From contig VWZL01003420.1 in assembly GCA_013396915.1 (NCBI GenBank), positions 186,001 through 250,000 of the forward strand: DNA of 64,000 nt, read 5' to 3'. The notes under the pieces were generated by a model. That model did no database searches. It saw only the letters and a program-made list of their open reading frames with translations, and was not told where the DNA came from. Source of the DNA: Stercorarius parasiticus. Its lineage: Eukaryota > Chordata > Aves > Charadriiformes > Stercorariidae. Below, in pieces: positions 42,301 through 50,126 of the stretch. The position numbers were made by a program, and so were the translations under genes. Each line of letters begins with the position of its first letter. Within the stretch, counting starts at the first letter, position 1.

Positions 42301-45300
42301 GGGTGGGTTCTGCACAGTCCTAGACCAGCCCATCCCGCTAGACAGGCTGACACTGAGAAACATTGACCCCATCCACGTTACAGGTATGTGCCCACGTGCG
42401 TTTCAACGTCTTCATAAATACCACCTCAATGTACTGCATACGCGGCACTGTAAGGATACAGACGCTGTTTGCCCACAAACCACCCCCAGACGCCTGGAGT
42501 GGAAATGCCGGTGCCTGGGCACTGTTTGGCTTCACAGCTCTGCTCTTACTGCGAGGCATCACCTGCTAACACAGACATGACACTCCGTGTCCCCTGCCTC
42601 TAACAGTGACTTTCCCACACACAGCAGTGACTGTCAGATATTATCCATTTGCCCCCAAGGAGGCATCAAGACTCCAGTGACTTATTTCTCACAAACCAAG
42701 TACTTCCTTGCCCTAACCGTCCTAACACGCTCTGCCAAACCCCGGGCCTCTTTCCCAGGTACATTTTCAACTCTGCAGTAGTTTATGCAGCACTTTTTCA
42801 GTTGTCCCACTGCCCAGCAGCCCAGCACACTCCTCTCCCGGGTATCCCCACACCTGCGCAGCAGCAACTCCTGAGGAGGATGGAGAGAAGATTTACCTCC
42901 TGCTGCTGCTCTTACTCACCTCCCCACCAGCTATTGGGACGATGGAAACCACCCCCATATGTCAATGCTTCTTCGTTCAAGGACATACAAATGCATCGCC
43001 AGGGGAAATTGCCCCAATAACATCTGCTGCTGCATCCTTGGGGGAGGAGGAGAGGAGGACTGACCTCCACAGAGAGTGACCAGCCTTACCCTGCCCAAAC
43101 AAAGTCCCTGGAATCATCAAATCAGAGCTTGGGTGAGGGAGAAGGCATGAAAAAATCAGGCCTTCCCTTGGTCTGAGACGTTCATTCAGGGTCTCACACA
43201 CCTCAGTCTAACGCTGCCCAGAACCCAGCAGCCTCCTATATCAAAGAGATACAAGAAAAATGGCCTATCGGCCATCCTAATCCTAAAGGCTATGAGGAAA
43301 AGCTCAAGAAGCTAGAGTACTCTGTAGGAAATCAATAGATATGGGAAATAAACCTAGAGCCCATAAATTTTATGATAACTTTGAAATACATTCACCCAGA
43401 GCAATTAGCATTCAGCATCAATGCTGACAGGAATTAAAGGTAGGCAATAAAAGGCAAATGACTGAAGATAAGGGGATGAACACAGAGAAGAATAACCTTT
43501 TTTTAAACATGCTCCAGGCACTGTCTGTCTGCCCAACGTGTCTCCCTCCCAACCCAGCAGAAACAAGCAAACAGGCAGCCACCTCTCACCCGCAGGGTTG
43601 GGGGGAGGGCAGCCCCACGTTCCTGCCTAAGCCCAGTCTAGATGCAAGGTCAACAGCTTCTCGGGGCTGGAGAGGGTGGTTTGCCCATACAAGATTGGGC
43701 ATAAAAGCCATCAGAGAGATGGGAATAAGATTTGTTGCGTTTTTGGCCAAGCCAGCATTTCCTACATTCAGAGATTTCTAACCAGGGTCCTTCTATCCCC
43801 GTGATCCAGCAGCAACCAGCAGAAAAGGCAAAGTTACCTGCTGCATCCCAGGCCCAGGCTCTGGCCACTGGTTACGGCCCTTCACTGCACTTCGGACCTC
43901 ATTGCCTGACTTCTCTCCCATATATTCTACCAGCTTTATCACAGCTCTAGCTGTGGCAGTCTCCATTACTTACCTGTAGTCTTGTAACACCTTGGAAGCC
44001 CCATCCTAATAGAGGGCCCCTTGGAGTGGGGTACAATAAAAATAGTGAGAAAAATGACTACAGGGAGCTTGCAGTCCATATTTACACCATTTTGTGTAAA
44101 ACAACAAGCAGAACTTCCAGTGTCAATGGAAAAGGTCCCTTTCCAGGGGGGAAAGAAAAAAAAAAAAAAGGGAAAAAAGAAAAAGAGATGATTAAATATT
44201 GTCAGGAATGTGTGACCTTGGGGAATGCTGCCAATTCTTTTGCAGTCTTAAGGAGAATTTTACTACTGGTGGCAGTAAAAGATTAGTCAGTATGTTCTCA
44301 GAAAGTGCAGCATGTGACTTGTAGTGATCCACCATGTTAATCAAAACGAAACCCTGATTTTTGATCTAACAAGTACTTTTGCATCCGTAAGTTTGCTAAG
44401 GATTGATCTCACTTTGGAAAGAAAGGTACCTCAATACAAGGACTAGAAATAAAACATATATTGCAATATCATAGAAATACCCCTTCGGCAGCAGGCGGGA
44501 GGCTGATTAATTAATTAATTGGGATAATTCTAGCCTGCTATGTATGAGGGAAGGGATAAGAGATACAGTAGTGTGCTCATAACACAACATTATGCTATAT
44601 ACCATATATATAGTATACATTATATTATCATATGTTACTCTAAAAGCAGAACTATCTGCAAATGCCAGGACCTTGTACAAGAGATGTAACTTTCCATGTA
44701 ACTCTAATAGTAGGAACCCATCTATGAAGATCATAGGCAGCAACATACTTTCTGATTAGGAAATCGCTTTCCTTTTAACATTCTGCTCTGGATTTAATCT
44801 TTGCAATTACTTATTATTGCTCCCCTAATAATGCTTTACCTTAAGACTGAAGGGGCCAGACCCACTGATACATTGCTATATCAAAGACTGATAATATCTA
44901 CAGCCACAGAATTTCTTTTAGAAAATATTACTGAGAGCCTGATGCCAAGCATTGCCCACAAAATTCATATTTGGGACTGTAAAGTTGTATTTCCCATTGA
45001 CCACAGACAGACAGAAGGCATGAGTTCTGAAACATACCCCCTCTGCTGCTACAAATTTCCGCTGCTAACTGATTTGCTGCAGTAATTTAACCAGTCTGTG
45101 CTCCACCTTCCTTTTCTGTAAAACTAGGATTACAGGACACTTTATCTTCCAGAAGCATTTTGAGGTCTGACTGTAGAGCACTTGGAAATGCTTGGACAAG
45201 GAGCATTACACAGCAGCAAGATATTCTACATGGTACAGGGCTTCGGAGCAAACAATAGGAACTAGATAAGTTTATCAAAAAGATATGTCAACTGTAGCGG

Positions 45301-48300
45301 GCTCAGAAAAGTGCTGCCTTGCCTCGGCAGCTCGAGCTTCATGCTCCCATTGGGCTGCGTGGGCTCAGGAGCAGGGCTCCGCCGAGGGCCACCGCTCGCA
45401 GGGGGGCAATCCTGTGCCTCGCCCACCCTCGCTTCGTTGACAGCAACGTCAACTCCAGCTAAAAAAAAGCAACGACACGTGAATCCAGTGCATTATAACA
45501 GGTTGCTGTGCCCTCCTCCCTGCCACAACCAGCTCACCCAAGCATGCCTGCCATCTGCCGCAGGACTGTGGCTACCTGAAGATGCTTTCCCCTCTTCTTC
45601 CCCCAACCTTGCTTCGTAGCAAACTTAAGCCACCCCTTCACTCCAGACATGTGACATTGCTGCTGATTTATACCCTTGCAGGGAAACCTGCCCCATAATG
45701 CCCAAAGTCATCTGCAGGACCCAAGAGATGCTGCTGTCACACCCAGAGTCACCGATTAACTTCTGCAGAAGTTTGGTAGGAACCGAAGAGCCCGGCGCTG
45801 TGAGACGTTGCTGCCAGCAACCACCCGGCGGCACCGGGTCATGCACATGCCCCAGGGAGAGCCCAAACCCACCACATTATGGTTTAGTGATGTTTGTTGT
45901 CAGTTAGGCTGATGGTTGGACCAGATGATCTGAAAGGTCCCTTCCAACCTAGGCGATTCTATGGTTCTATCAGCCCGAGTGTGGCCCTACATAGCAGCCG
46001 TCATACAGACCTGTTTGAGTTAAAATAAAAAAATGGGGCCTTTCTCTTTAATTTTTGATATTTTTTTTCCTCTAACTTCAGTTATGATTTAGTCCACTTT
46101 GAATGGAATCTTCTCTTAATGATCCTCAGCTAGACTCAAAAGTACCTTAACTGCACAAAGATAAAGTAATTAAAAATAAAACAAACGCAAGCAGAATTAA
46201 CTTTTTGAAATAACAAAGCTCCCCGCACAACAAAAAACTAAGCCTATAAGGATCCACTGCCCTATTAAGAATCAGAAAAGATCATTACATACATCATTTC
46301 TTCAATCAGAATCAGACAACGTGATATAAAATTGGACTTGACAGCTGCATGAGGGAATTTATATAATTTCTCCGTATTTTTCCCCCCCAGTCTTCAGCCT
46401 GCAAAATGCTTTCCTAATACAGCATGAAAATAGGTATCGTCAGTGCATAGCTGTCTTCTTGCTACAAGCTCCGACAGAGACTGCCAAGGTAAGTGGCAGT
46501 AGCACATCTTTATTTTTCTTCTCCGATTACACAACTACACTTTCCCTAAAGGAGGATCTCGTCCTAAATGCGGCCGTGCTATGCTAAGAATCTATTACAG
46601 CTGTGACATTTGACCAAAACCAAAACAAAACAAAATAACACCCCGGTGCTCTGGCTCACACATTCGTTACAGAGTATTTGCTGTTGAACGTGTACCAATT
46701 TTATATCGGGGTTGATAGCAGGCTGTATTCTTGTTGAAAAACAGTATCATGCTAAAAAAAAAAAAAAAAAAAGCCATCTCTTGTGTCACAGAAATGGAAG
46801 ACTGTCAGCCCCTCCGGAGAAGTCAACACCAAAGCAACCCCCCCAAACACCCAACTGGTATGCAGTAGTACTCAGAGCAGAAACCTGTATCATGCTCATC
46901 TATGCACAACACGCATCTTGCAATTTCAGACTGAACAGATGGTATGAATAATTCCACCGTTATATAAATTTACCCCTCATTTTCACACCACATCACATTT
47001 CTAGTAACAGCACTGTATATAACATCTGAAAGTGTGGTAGGCACTTCACAGTTCTTTATTTTTTCCTCCTGTGAGTTGAATTTCATTCTCTAATACCTAA
47101 TGCACAGAAATTTAGCTACCACTAATTCTTAAAAGTAAATCACAGGAGATAGACTTTTTCAGGGAAAAGCAATGAGTGAATTCTTTCCATTTCCAAGTCA
47201 GTGGTTGGTACTTGGAGTAAGTATCTACTATAGGTATCTACTCAAGAAGTCGTTACCTTCTCCTGTTCTTGAAATATTACCTTTGCCTTCCAAAGCTGCC
47301 TTCACACCACATGGCTACCATCTTCTCAATGTCTCCCAAGTCCAGCTTATCAAAGGAGAAAACCCTGCAGTGAAAGGTTCTTTTCACTTGGATGTGATGG
47401 CATTACTGCATTTTGTTGACTTTGGGCGCTCTGGGCCCTAGGAAAGGTAGATTTTCCATCACTGGTTGAACGAAGCCAACCACCTTATTTCAGCTCCCAG
47501 GAAGCCCAATGTCAGCATGATCAATATATTTTTTTAAAGACACTTTACTAGCCAAGATGAGCTCATGGCTTTAGCTGACGTGATGCTGCAAGGCAGAAAG
47601 GAAGATGATCTGGACAAGATTGATACTGGTAAGGACCAGAGCAGGGCCTCGAGGTAGCTAAGGTATATCAAAAGGGAGACAGCAAACTGAATGAAGCCGT
47701 ACATGTCATATTCCCGTTGACTCATCCCAAGCAGAGGGCTGTTACATTGCGAGCTGCCTCGTAGACCTCCTGATTGTGATGTGCCTGCCGCAGCTCCCAG
47801 CTCCCTTGTGAGATCCAGGCTCATCCTGCCCACCTGCCTCTCGCTGCCATACTGTGTTCTACTGACTGCATGGGGAGTGCATGCAATCCACTGGACATCA
47901 CTGCAGCGAATCCCTCGTCCCATTCCCACCTCTCAGAGACCCAAAACTCAGCAGGCATGTGAAAACACGGATCTGAAATACGCTATTGCTCATTCCACCC
48001 ATACCACCGTCCTGCCCTCTTGTTCTCTTCCCCACCCCCATCCCCTGCTCTCCTCCCTGAGCCTTGAAAAGCTCAACAGCTTTAATCCTGCCTCCTACGG
48101 GCCCACCACTGCCTGTCAAACCCCTGTGTAACCACCACCACCACCATCCTGTGCATTGGAACCTCCTCCACCAGCAGCTCCAGGGGGGCCAGAGCAACCA
48201 CCCCATGCCAAAGCCGGTCTCTGGGCTCTGCCAGGCACGTGCAGCCTCTTCTCACATCCACTGCTGGGATTCCTTAGGCCGGAGGTCATCCAATTTCTCT

Positions 48301-49307
48301 CTCCAGTTTTCTCATTCTCGAAGCAACGTTTTTAACTCGTTCGGAGTGTAAACACACAGAAGAAACAACCAGATGTGTCAATAAGAAAAATGATGAATCC
48401 CAGCGTAGCATGAAGTAGAACAGGCTGCCCCTTCTCGTGTGTTTCTACTCTTTGCATCAAAGCTCAGTGCCTCCACACGCATTACAGCAGGGAGAGCAAC
48501 TCCTGACCAGGCAAAATAAAAACCCTGGGGTGGGAGAAGCACAGCTAGACCATACTGCTGCCAACTAATCTGTAATGTCTAATCATAGGAATTCAGAGGC
48601 AACTCAGCTTCTGCAACCCAGACCATCTGGACTAGCACAGAGAGAAGGAAGTTACGTATTTTAAATCCATGTCTCCAGCCATCACCCCCTGCCCTCACAC
48701 CTAGATGCCAGCAGATACAGGGCTGAATGCTGTCAGCGTGATGCTAGAAATTGAAATTCATGTGGCAGCACACGACAGATCTCAGAGGGGGACAGAACTT
48801 GTGATACTGACAGCACTGGGGCCGTCTTAATCAGAGGAACAGGGAGCCCAAAGTGCAGCGACGGCATTAGAATAAACAAACATTACACAACAATGGTTAA
48901 AATAGCCTGCAGCAAACTTCACCAATACAAGCAATCAGGGCCTTAAAATCCTACCTTCCAACCAAAAAGGAAGCCTTCGCTCGAAATCCCTGGCCCCAGA
49001 CACAGATTCCAGCAGTGCGTAGTGGCCTGAGCAACTGGGAGAATCTCAGTTCTGTGATAATTCATGTTCACTTCAGGAATTATGAGCATAGGCCTGAAGA
49101 AAGGCTAAATAAAACTAAAGGCTCTGGGTGTTTAGGTGCCTGAATTACTGGAACCTTCGTAGATTGTCTTGGTTTACAAATTATTTTTTCATGTTACAGA
49201 AAACATGGATGTCACAGCTAGAAACGGCAATCTCCAATTACACCACGCAACATGAAACCAAGAAAAACACAGCTTTCTGCTTCCCGGCTGAATCCTCTGA
49301 AATTTAA
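14641..49307 (+). CDS. PLEKHG7: PLEKHG7, RhoGEF with DH and PH domains (16-exon gene span)
   Basis: Spliced gene. The coding segments are 14641-15336, 16143-16165, 21627-21754, 23187-23227, 25172-25267, 26361-26510, 28507-28602, 30684-30779, 32508-32621, 34282-34459, 36417-36532, 37322-37415, 40773-40852, 42224-42383, 46391-46488 and 49200-49307. They sum to 2274 nt, an exact multiple of three, giving about 757 residues plus stop with all intron phases matching. The product has a Ser/Pro-rich N-terminus, a Dbl homology domain (about residues 353-545) and a PH domain (about 598-735). By family, the DH domain catalyses GDP release from Rho GTPases and the PH domain supports membrane or phosphoinositide contact; the specific GTPase cannot be told from sequence. 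The symbol rests on DH/PH similarity from memory and on being tail-to-tail with EEA1. The least certain parts are the microexon, the first exon and the start of exon 10. Confidence 0.88.
15337..16142 (+). other. PLEKHG7 intron 1
   Basis: Begins GTAAGC and ends in a pyrimidine-rich tract, ctttctttcag. I see no repeat or other gene in it. Confidence 0.6.
16143..16165 (+). CDS. PLEKHG7: PLEKHG7 23-nt microexon (exon 2)
   Basis: The acceptor tttctttcag and donor AAAG|GTATGC enclose 23 nt reading KSGFPIQ plus two bases of the next codon. It enters in phase 0 from exon 1 and leaves two pending bases (AG), completed to Arg by the first base of the exon at 21627. No other simple choice connects exon 1 to the 21627 exon except the alternative exon at 16859-16971. 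Exact phase matching supports it, but so short an exon needs transcript evidence. Confidence 0.55.
16859..16971 (+). other. Exon-like segment, possible alternative PLEKHG7 exon
   Basis: 113 nt between a strong acceptor (ttctccccag) and a strong donor (GCAG|GTGAGT). Its length leaves remainder 2 modulo 3, like the 23-nt microexon. If spliced directly after exon 1 it stays open and joins the 21627 exon in frame. If spliced after the microexon it meets an in-frame TAG within eight codons. A third frame (DNKEVGAST... to ...FGWGMQ) is also open and looks more protein-like, but does not fit the phases on either side. Confidence 0.3.
21141..21222 (-). mobile_element. CR1 LINE 3' fragment
   Basis: Reverse-oriented CR1 tail: 'atagaatcacagaatcgtta' followed by 'ggttggaagagaccttta' and 'catcaagtccaac', the complement of the usual 3' end. 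A short truncated copy in PLEKHG7 intron 2. Confidence 0.85.
21627..21754 (+). CDS. PLEKHG7: PLEKHG7 coding exon 3
   Basis: 128 nt between the acceptor gcgtctcacag and the donor GCAG|GTCAGA. The first base completes an Arg codon; the frame then reads [26 protein letters not shown] and HVALLLSA, leaving one base (G) that forms Glu with the next exon. Strongly protein-like and N-terminal to the DH domain. The exon frame is also open into the intron up to an ATG at 21598, a possible alternative start. The 163-codon frame on the opposite strand (21548-22039) is a shadow. Confidence 0.72.
21755..23186 (+). other. PLEKHG7 intron 3
   Basis: 1.4 kb, containing a reverse-oriented CR1 fragment at 22288-22375. 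I see nothing else. Confidence 0.6.
22288..22375 (-). mobile_element. CR1 LINE 3' fragment
   Basis: Reverse complement of the CR1 3' end (tgatagaatggttcaggttt, then gaagggaccttaaagatcat, then the ctgccctgggcagg block). It is closely related to the + strand copy at 9649-9774 and truncated at the same region. Confidence 0.9.
23187..23227 (+). CDS. PLEKHG7: PLEKHG7 coding exon 4 (41 nt)
   Basis: A short exon between acceptor actcattag and donor GTT|GTGAGT. Its first two bases (AG) join the G from exon 3 to make Glu; then [13 protein letters not shown], ending at a codon boundary. The phase fit on both sides is the main support. The acceptor is pyrimidine-poor. The 159-codon frame starting at 23171 is real only through these 41 bases; the remainder runs into the intron. 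Confidence 0.68.
23228..25171 (+). other. PLEKHG7 intron 4
   Basis: 1.9 kb. No repeats or additional exons recognised; the open frames at its 5' end are read-through from exon 4. Confidence 0.6.
25172..25267 (+). CDS. PLEKHG7: PLEKHG7 coding exon 5
   Basis: 96 nt, phase 0 to 0, between acceptor tgtcattcaacag and donor TTTAAG|GTATCA. Encodes a 32-residue segment from [15 protein letters not shown] to STHEFFCFK, a linker preceding the DH domain. Only this frame is open and it joins both neighbours without a break. Confidence 0.78.
25268..26360 (+). other. PLEKHG7 intron 5
   Basis: 1.1 kb. It includes a 157-codon open frame (25415-25888) with no family resemblance and no splice support, judged to be chance. 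Nothing else seen. Confidence 0.6.
26361..26510 (+). CDS. PLEKHG7: PLEKHG7 coding exon 6 (DH domain start)
   Basis: 50 codons, phase 0 to 0 (acceptor caatcaatag, donor ACG|GTAACT). It starts [12 protein letters not shown] and enters the first conserved DH helix with [18 protein letters not shown]. The Glu of SECTY (about residue 365) matches the invariant CR1 glutamate that contacts switch I of the GTPase in Dbl-family exchange factors. This exon fixes the gene as a RhoGEF together with the [16 protein letters not shown] block three exons later. Confidence 0.9.
26511..28506 (+). other. PLEKHG7 intron 6
   Basis: 2.0 kb, ending in a T-rich tract and ttaaag. Open frames at 27177-27580 (-) and 28107-28461 (+) have no support as genes. 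Confidence 0.6.
28507..28602 (+). CDS. PLEKHG7: PLEKHG7 coding exon 7 (DH domain)
   Basis: 32 codons, phase 0 to 0, donor AACAAG|GTGAGT. Reads [15 protein letters not shown] then [18 protein letters not shown] helices in which the pattern 'Lf.Nl.eL' is the conserved second block of Dbl domains. Confidence 0.93.
28603..30683 (+). other. PLEKHG7 intron 7
   Basis: 2.1 kb, ending in a strong pyrimidine tract (tttttccccttacttag). Nothing else recognised. Confidence 0.6.
30684..30779 (+). CDS. PLEKHG7: PLEKHG7 coding exon 8 (DH domain)
   Basis: 32 codons, phase 0 to 0, donor AGAAAG|GTAACA. Encodes [17 protein letters not shown] ... FSSILRK, the amphipathic helix that follows the LEELNK block in DH domains. 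Confidence 0.92.
30780..32507 (+). other. PLEKHG7 intron 8
   Basis: 1.7 kb. It contains the reverse-oriented CR1 copy at 31154-31583, which supplies the open frames seen there on both strands. Confidence 0.7.
31154..31583 (-). mobile_element. CR1 LINE, 3' part with ORF2 C-terminus
   Basis: A 430-bp reverse-oriented CR1 copy in PLEKHG7 intron 8. On the - strand an open frame at 31235-31504 encodes the last 89 residues of the CR1 ORF2 protein (contains [15 protein letters not shown] and [19 protein letters not shown]), followed by the CR1 3' UTR. The endonuclease and reverse transcriptase cores are missing, so the copy is dead. It is closely similar to the + strand copy at 56219-56665. Confidence 0.95.
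32508..32621 (+). CDS. PLEKHG7: PLEKHG7 coding exon 9 (DH domain)
   Basis: 38 codons, phase 0 to 0, acceptor cttttctgcag, donor CTGAAA|GTAAAG. Reads [17 protein letters not shown] then [14 protein letters not shown], matching the central DH segment 'Y..YC.N...A...L' and a following 'F..fL'. A 98-codon frame on the opposite strand is a shadow. Confidence 0.92.
32622..34281 (+). other. PLEKHG7 intron 9
   Basis: 1.7 kb. It holds a short (GTT)n run just after the donor (about 32637-32654) and an A-rich stretch at about 32991-33040. Ends in a tandem CAGCAG acceptor. Confidence 0.65.
34282..34459 (+). CDS. PLEKHG7: PLEKHG7 coding exon 10 (DH domain, CR3)
   Basis: Starts at 34282 or 34285 because the acceptor is a tandem NAG (ttgtcctcagCAG); use of the second AG removes one Gln and keeps the frame. 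The exon reads [17 protein letters not shown] then [18 protein letters not shown], the most conserved DH block (CR3, about residues 497-512), and ends in phase 1 (AAG TCC ATA C) before GTAAGT. The upstream ATG at 34234 belongs to the intron. Confidence 0.92.
34460..36416 (+). other. PLEKHG7 intron 10
   Basis: 2.0 kb. Near its 3' end is an imperfect hairpin followed by a perfect 16-bp palindrome (36285-36321). No other gene or repeat recognised. Confidence 0.6.
36285..36321. repeat. Hairpin and 16-bp palindrome
   Basis: GAAGCCCAGAT (36285-36295) faces ATCTGGGGCTTC (36299-36310) across a 3-nt loop with one bulged base. The second arm overlaps a perfect palindrome GCTTCACATGTGAAGC (36306-36321). 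It lies about 95 nt before the acceptor of exon 11, so it could fold in the pre-mRNA near the branch region. No function is implied. Confidence 0.8.
36417..36532 (+). CDS. PLEKHG7: PLEKHG7 coding exon 11 (DH-PH linker)
   Basis: 116 nt, phase 1 to 0 (acceptor cacgtatttcag, donor CAGAG|GTAAGC). Encodes [15 protein letters not shown] and then [18 protein letters not shown], the last DH helix and the linker into the PH domain; the 'W...RD+R.FVPE' pattern is shared with the PLEKHG5-like family. Confidence 0.93.
36533..37321 (+). other. PLEKHG7 intron 11
   Basis: 0.8 kb, ending in a CT-rich tract (ctctctctcttttttgggtcaag). Nothing else seen. Confidence 0.6.
37322..37415 (+). CDS. PLEKHG7: PLEKHG7 coding exon 12 (PH domain start)
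   Basis: 94 nt, phase 0 to 1, donor CGCAG|GTAACA. Reads [15 protein letters not shown] then [13 protein letters not shown]; the LLHEG motif (about residues 600-604) is the first PH strand in DH-PH proteins. The final G pairs with AA of the next exon to give Glu. Confidence 0.9.
37416..40772 (+). other. PLEKHG7 intron 12
   Basis: 3.4 kb. It contains a + strand CR1 fragment (39205-39375) and a region (37832-38827) where several frames of 120-191 codons are open on both strands, probably because local GC content is higher. None has splice support or family resemblance. Confidence 0.6.
39205..39375 (+). mobile_element. CR1 LINE 3' fragment (divergent)
   Basis: Diverged CR1 3' end: 'gcagagtctcctttcttgga', an 'acctgctccagcttggc' block, then 'ggttggaccagagacctcca' and 'gaggttccttccaac', ending near 'atgactctgtga'. 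Older looking than the copies at 31154 and 56219. Confidence 0.8.
40773..40852 (+). CDS. PLEKHG7: PLEKHG7 coding exon 13 (PH domain)
   Basis: 80 nt, phase 1 to 0 (acceptor gttttcctcctcag, donor AAAAAG|GTAATA). Reads [17 protein letters not shown] then ITKIKRNKK, the characteristic PH strands 'D.+lFLF.D.LLi.K' with a following basic loop. Confidence 0.94.
40853..42223 (+). other. PLEKHG7 intron 13
   Basis: 1.4 kb of A/T-rich sequence. Nothing else recognised. Confidence 0.6.
42224..42383 (+). CDS. PLEKHG7: PLEKHG7 coding exon 14 (PH domain)
   Basis: 160 nt, phase 0 to 1 (acceptor gtctattcccag, donor ACAG|GTATGT). Reads [16 protein letters not shown], then [16 protein letters not shown] and NIDPIHVT: a long loop plus the PH strand 'LDqpIpL+.l.+.'. 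Confidence 0.94.
42384..46390 (+). other. PLEKHG7 intron 14
   Basis: 4.0 kb, the second-longest intron. It holds an A/G-rich run (about 44151-44188), an A/T palindromic patch (about 44583-44626) and a short CR1 tail (45909-45972). The open frames at 42649-43020 and 43458-43781 have no support. Ends with tttttcccccccag. Confidence 0.6.
45909..45972 (+). mobile_element. CR1 LINE 3' fragment (short)
   Basis: About 60 bp of CR1 tail: 'ggttggaccagatgatctga', 'aaggtcccttccaacctag' and the terminal 'gattctatggttctat'. Very truncated copy in PLEKHG7 intron 14. Confidence 0.85.
46391..46488 (+). CDS. PLEKHG7: PLEKHG7 coding exon 15 (PH domain)
   Basis: 98 nt, phase 1 to 0 (acceptor tttttcccccccag, donor GCCAAG|GTAAGT). 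Reads [16 protein letters not shown] then [17 protein letters not shown], the last PH strands. Confidence 0.93.
46489..49199 (+). other. PLEKHG7 intron 15
   Basis: 2.7 kb. It contains a 19-base A run at 46754-46772. The open frames around 47.5-48.4 kb on both strands have no support. Ends in ttttttcatgttacag. Confidence 0.6.
49200..49307 (+). CDS. PLEKHG7: PLEKHG7 last coding exon
   Basis: 35 codons plus TAA at 49305-49307, phase 0. It starts [16 protein letters not shown], the C-terminal PH helix with its near-invariant Trp (about residue 725), followed by a short polar tail ending in AESSEI. Too short to appear as an isolated open frame with a start codon, but unambiguous in context. Confidence 0.93.
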   Translation, partial: KTWMSQLETAISNYTTQHETKKNTAFCFPAESSEI

Positions 49308-49510
49308 TAATGTCAGCACAGCACCGACAGATCCAGTGGAAGACTACTGTGGTGGTATCACAGCTATTTCTTCCAGCATGCCTTAAGTTTCTGAAGCTAA
49401 CAGGTTTCTGACTTGACTAGACAGAAGTGAGGAGTTTTGGCCATGGGATGTAGGAATAAACTGGAGGGGGAAAAATGAGCCACGCAATAAATGTACCGCT
49501 CTCGGATGCT
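49308..49510 (+). other. PLEKHG7 3' UTR with candidate poly(A) signals
   Basis: AATAAA occurs at 49455-49460 and 49486-49491 and again at 49673-49678. The second is followed within 40 nt by a T/G-containing stretch and is the most plausible signal, placing the mRNA end near 49510. The exact site cannot be fixed by eye. Confidence 0.4.
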
Positions 49511-50100
49511 CCTTTGCTTCAGCTAGGGGAAGGCTCTTGCCATCCAGGGAAGCTTTAATACAGCTTGTCATTTCCTAGAAAGTGGGACAGGGGAAGAAAC
49601 CTATGTTGGTGAGGAGAACTCATTCACCAGAAAAGTCTAGAAGGGTTATTCCAAGATCATTCAAACTGTACTAATAAATTTAATGAAATTAAAATTGTGT
49701 AGCCATAGCTCCTGACAGTTATGCCTCTCTACTTACTAAACTATAATATCACGATGTTTTTTGCATTAACATTGAGCTTGTGGAGGCAGATCAGTAAAAG
49801 CATATATTGTGTTGACTGCCTGTTAATTTTTAAAATTAGATTATTTTAATTTCTTTGAAAAAGGCCATATTTACACATAACATTCAGTTAAACTAGAGAT
49901 GCTACAGAATATATAAAAAGAAAGAACAAAAGTACGATAATACCTTGCTTTATTGTTTTTTTTAACCTGAGGTTTTTCACCACTTTATTAACAGCAGACC
50001 TGTCATTATGCCTTTTTTGACACCCACTGCAGCTTTCAGAGTTCAAGTTTGCTTCACAAACTTGAGTGTTCCTTTTGCGTCAAACCATTCAACACCTCAC

Positions 50101-50126
50101 TGCTATCCCAGACCTGTGGGATAGCA
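50101..50126. repeat. 10-bp stem hairpin
   Basis: TGCTATCCCA (50101-50110) and TGGGATAGCA (50117-50126) are exact reverse complements with a 6-nt loop. About 0.8 kb beyond the PLEKHG7 stop codon. No T-run or other context suggests a function. Confidence 0.7.

Noticed and set aside
44583..44626. A/T palindromic patch (tatataccatatatatagtata)
   Set aside because: Low-complexity A/T sequence in an intron; palindromes of this kind arise readily from TA-rich tracts.
46754..46772. 19-base A run that could mark a processed pseudogene tail
   Set aside because: No coding-like sequence with loss of introns precedes it and no target-site duplication is visible; a simple homopolymer in an intron.
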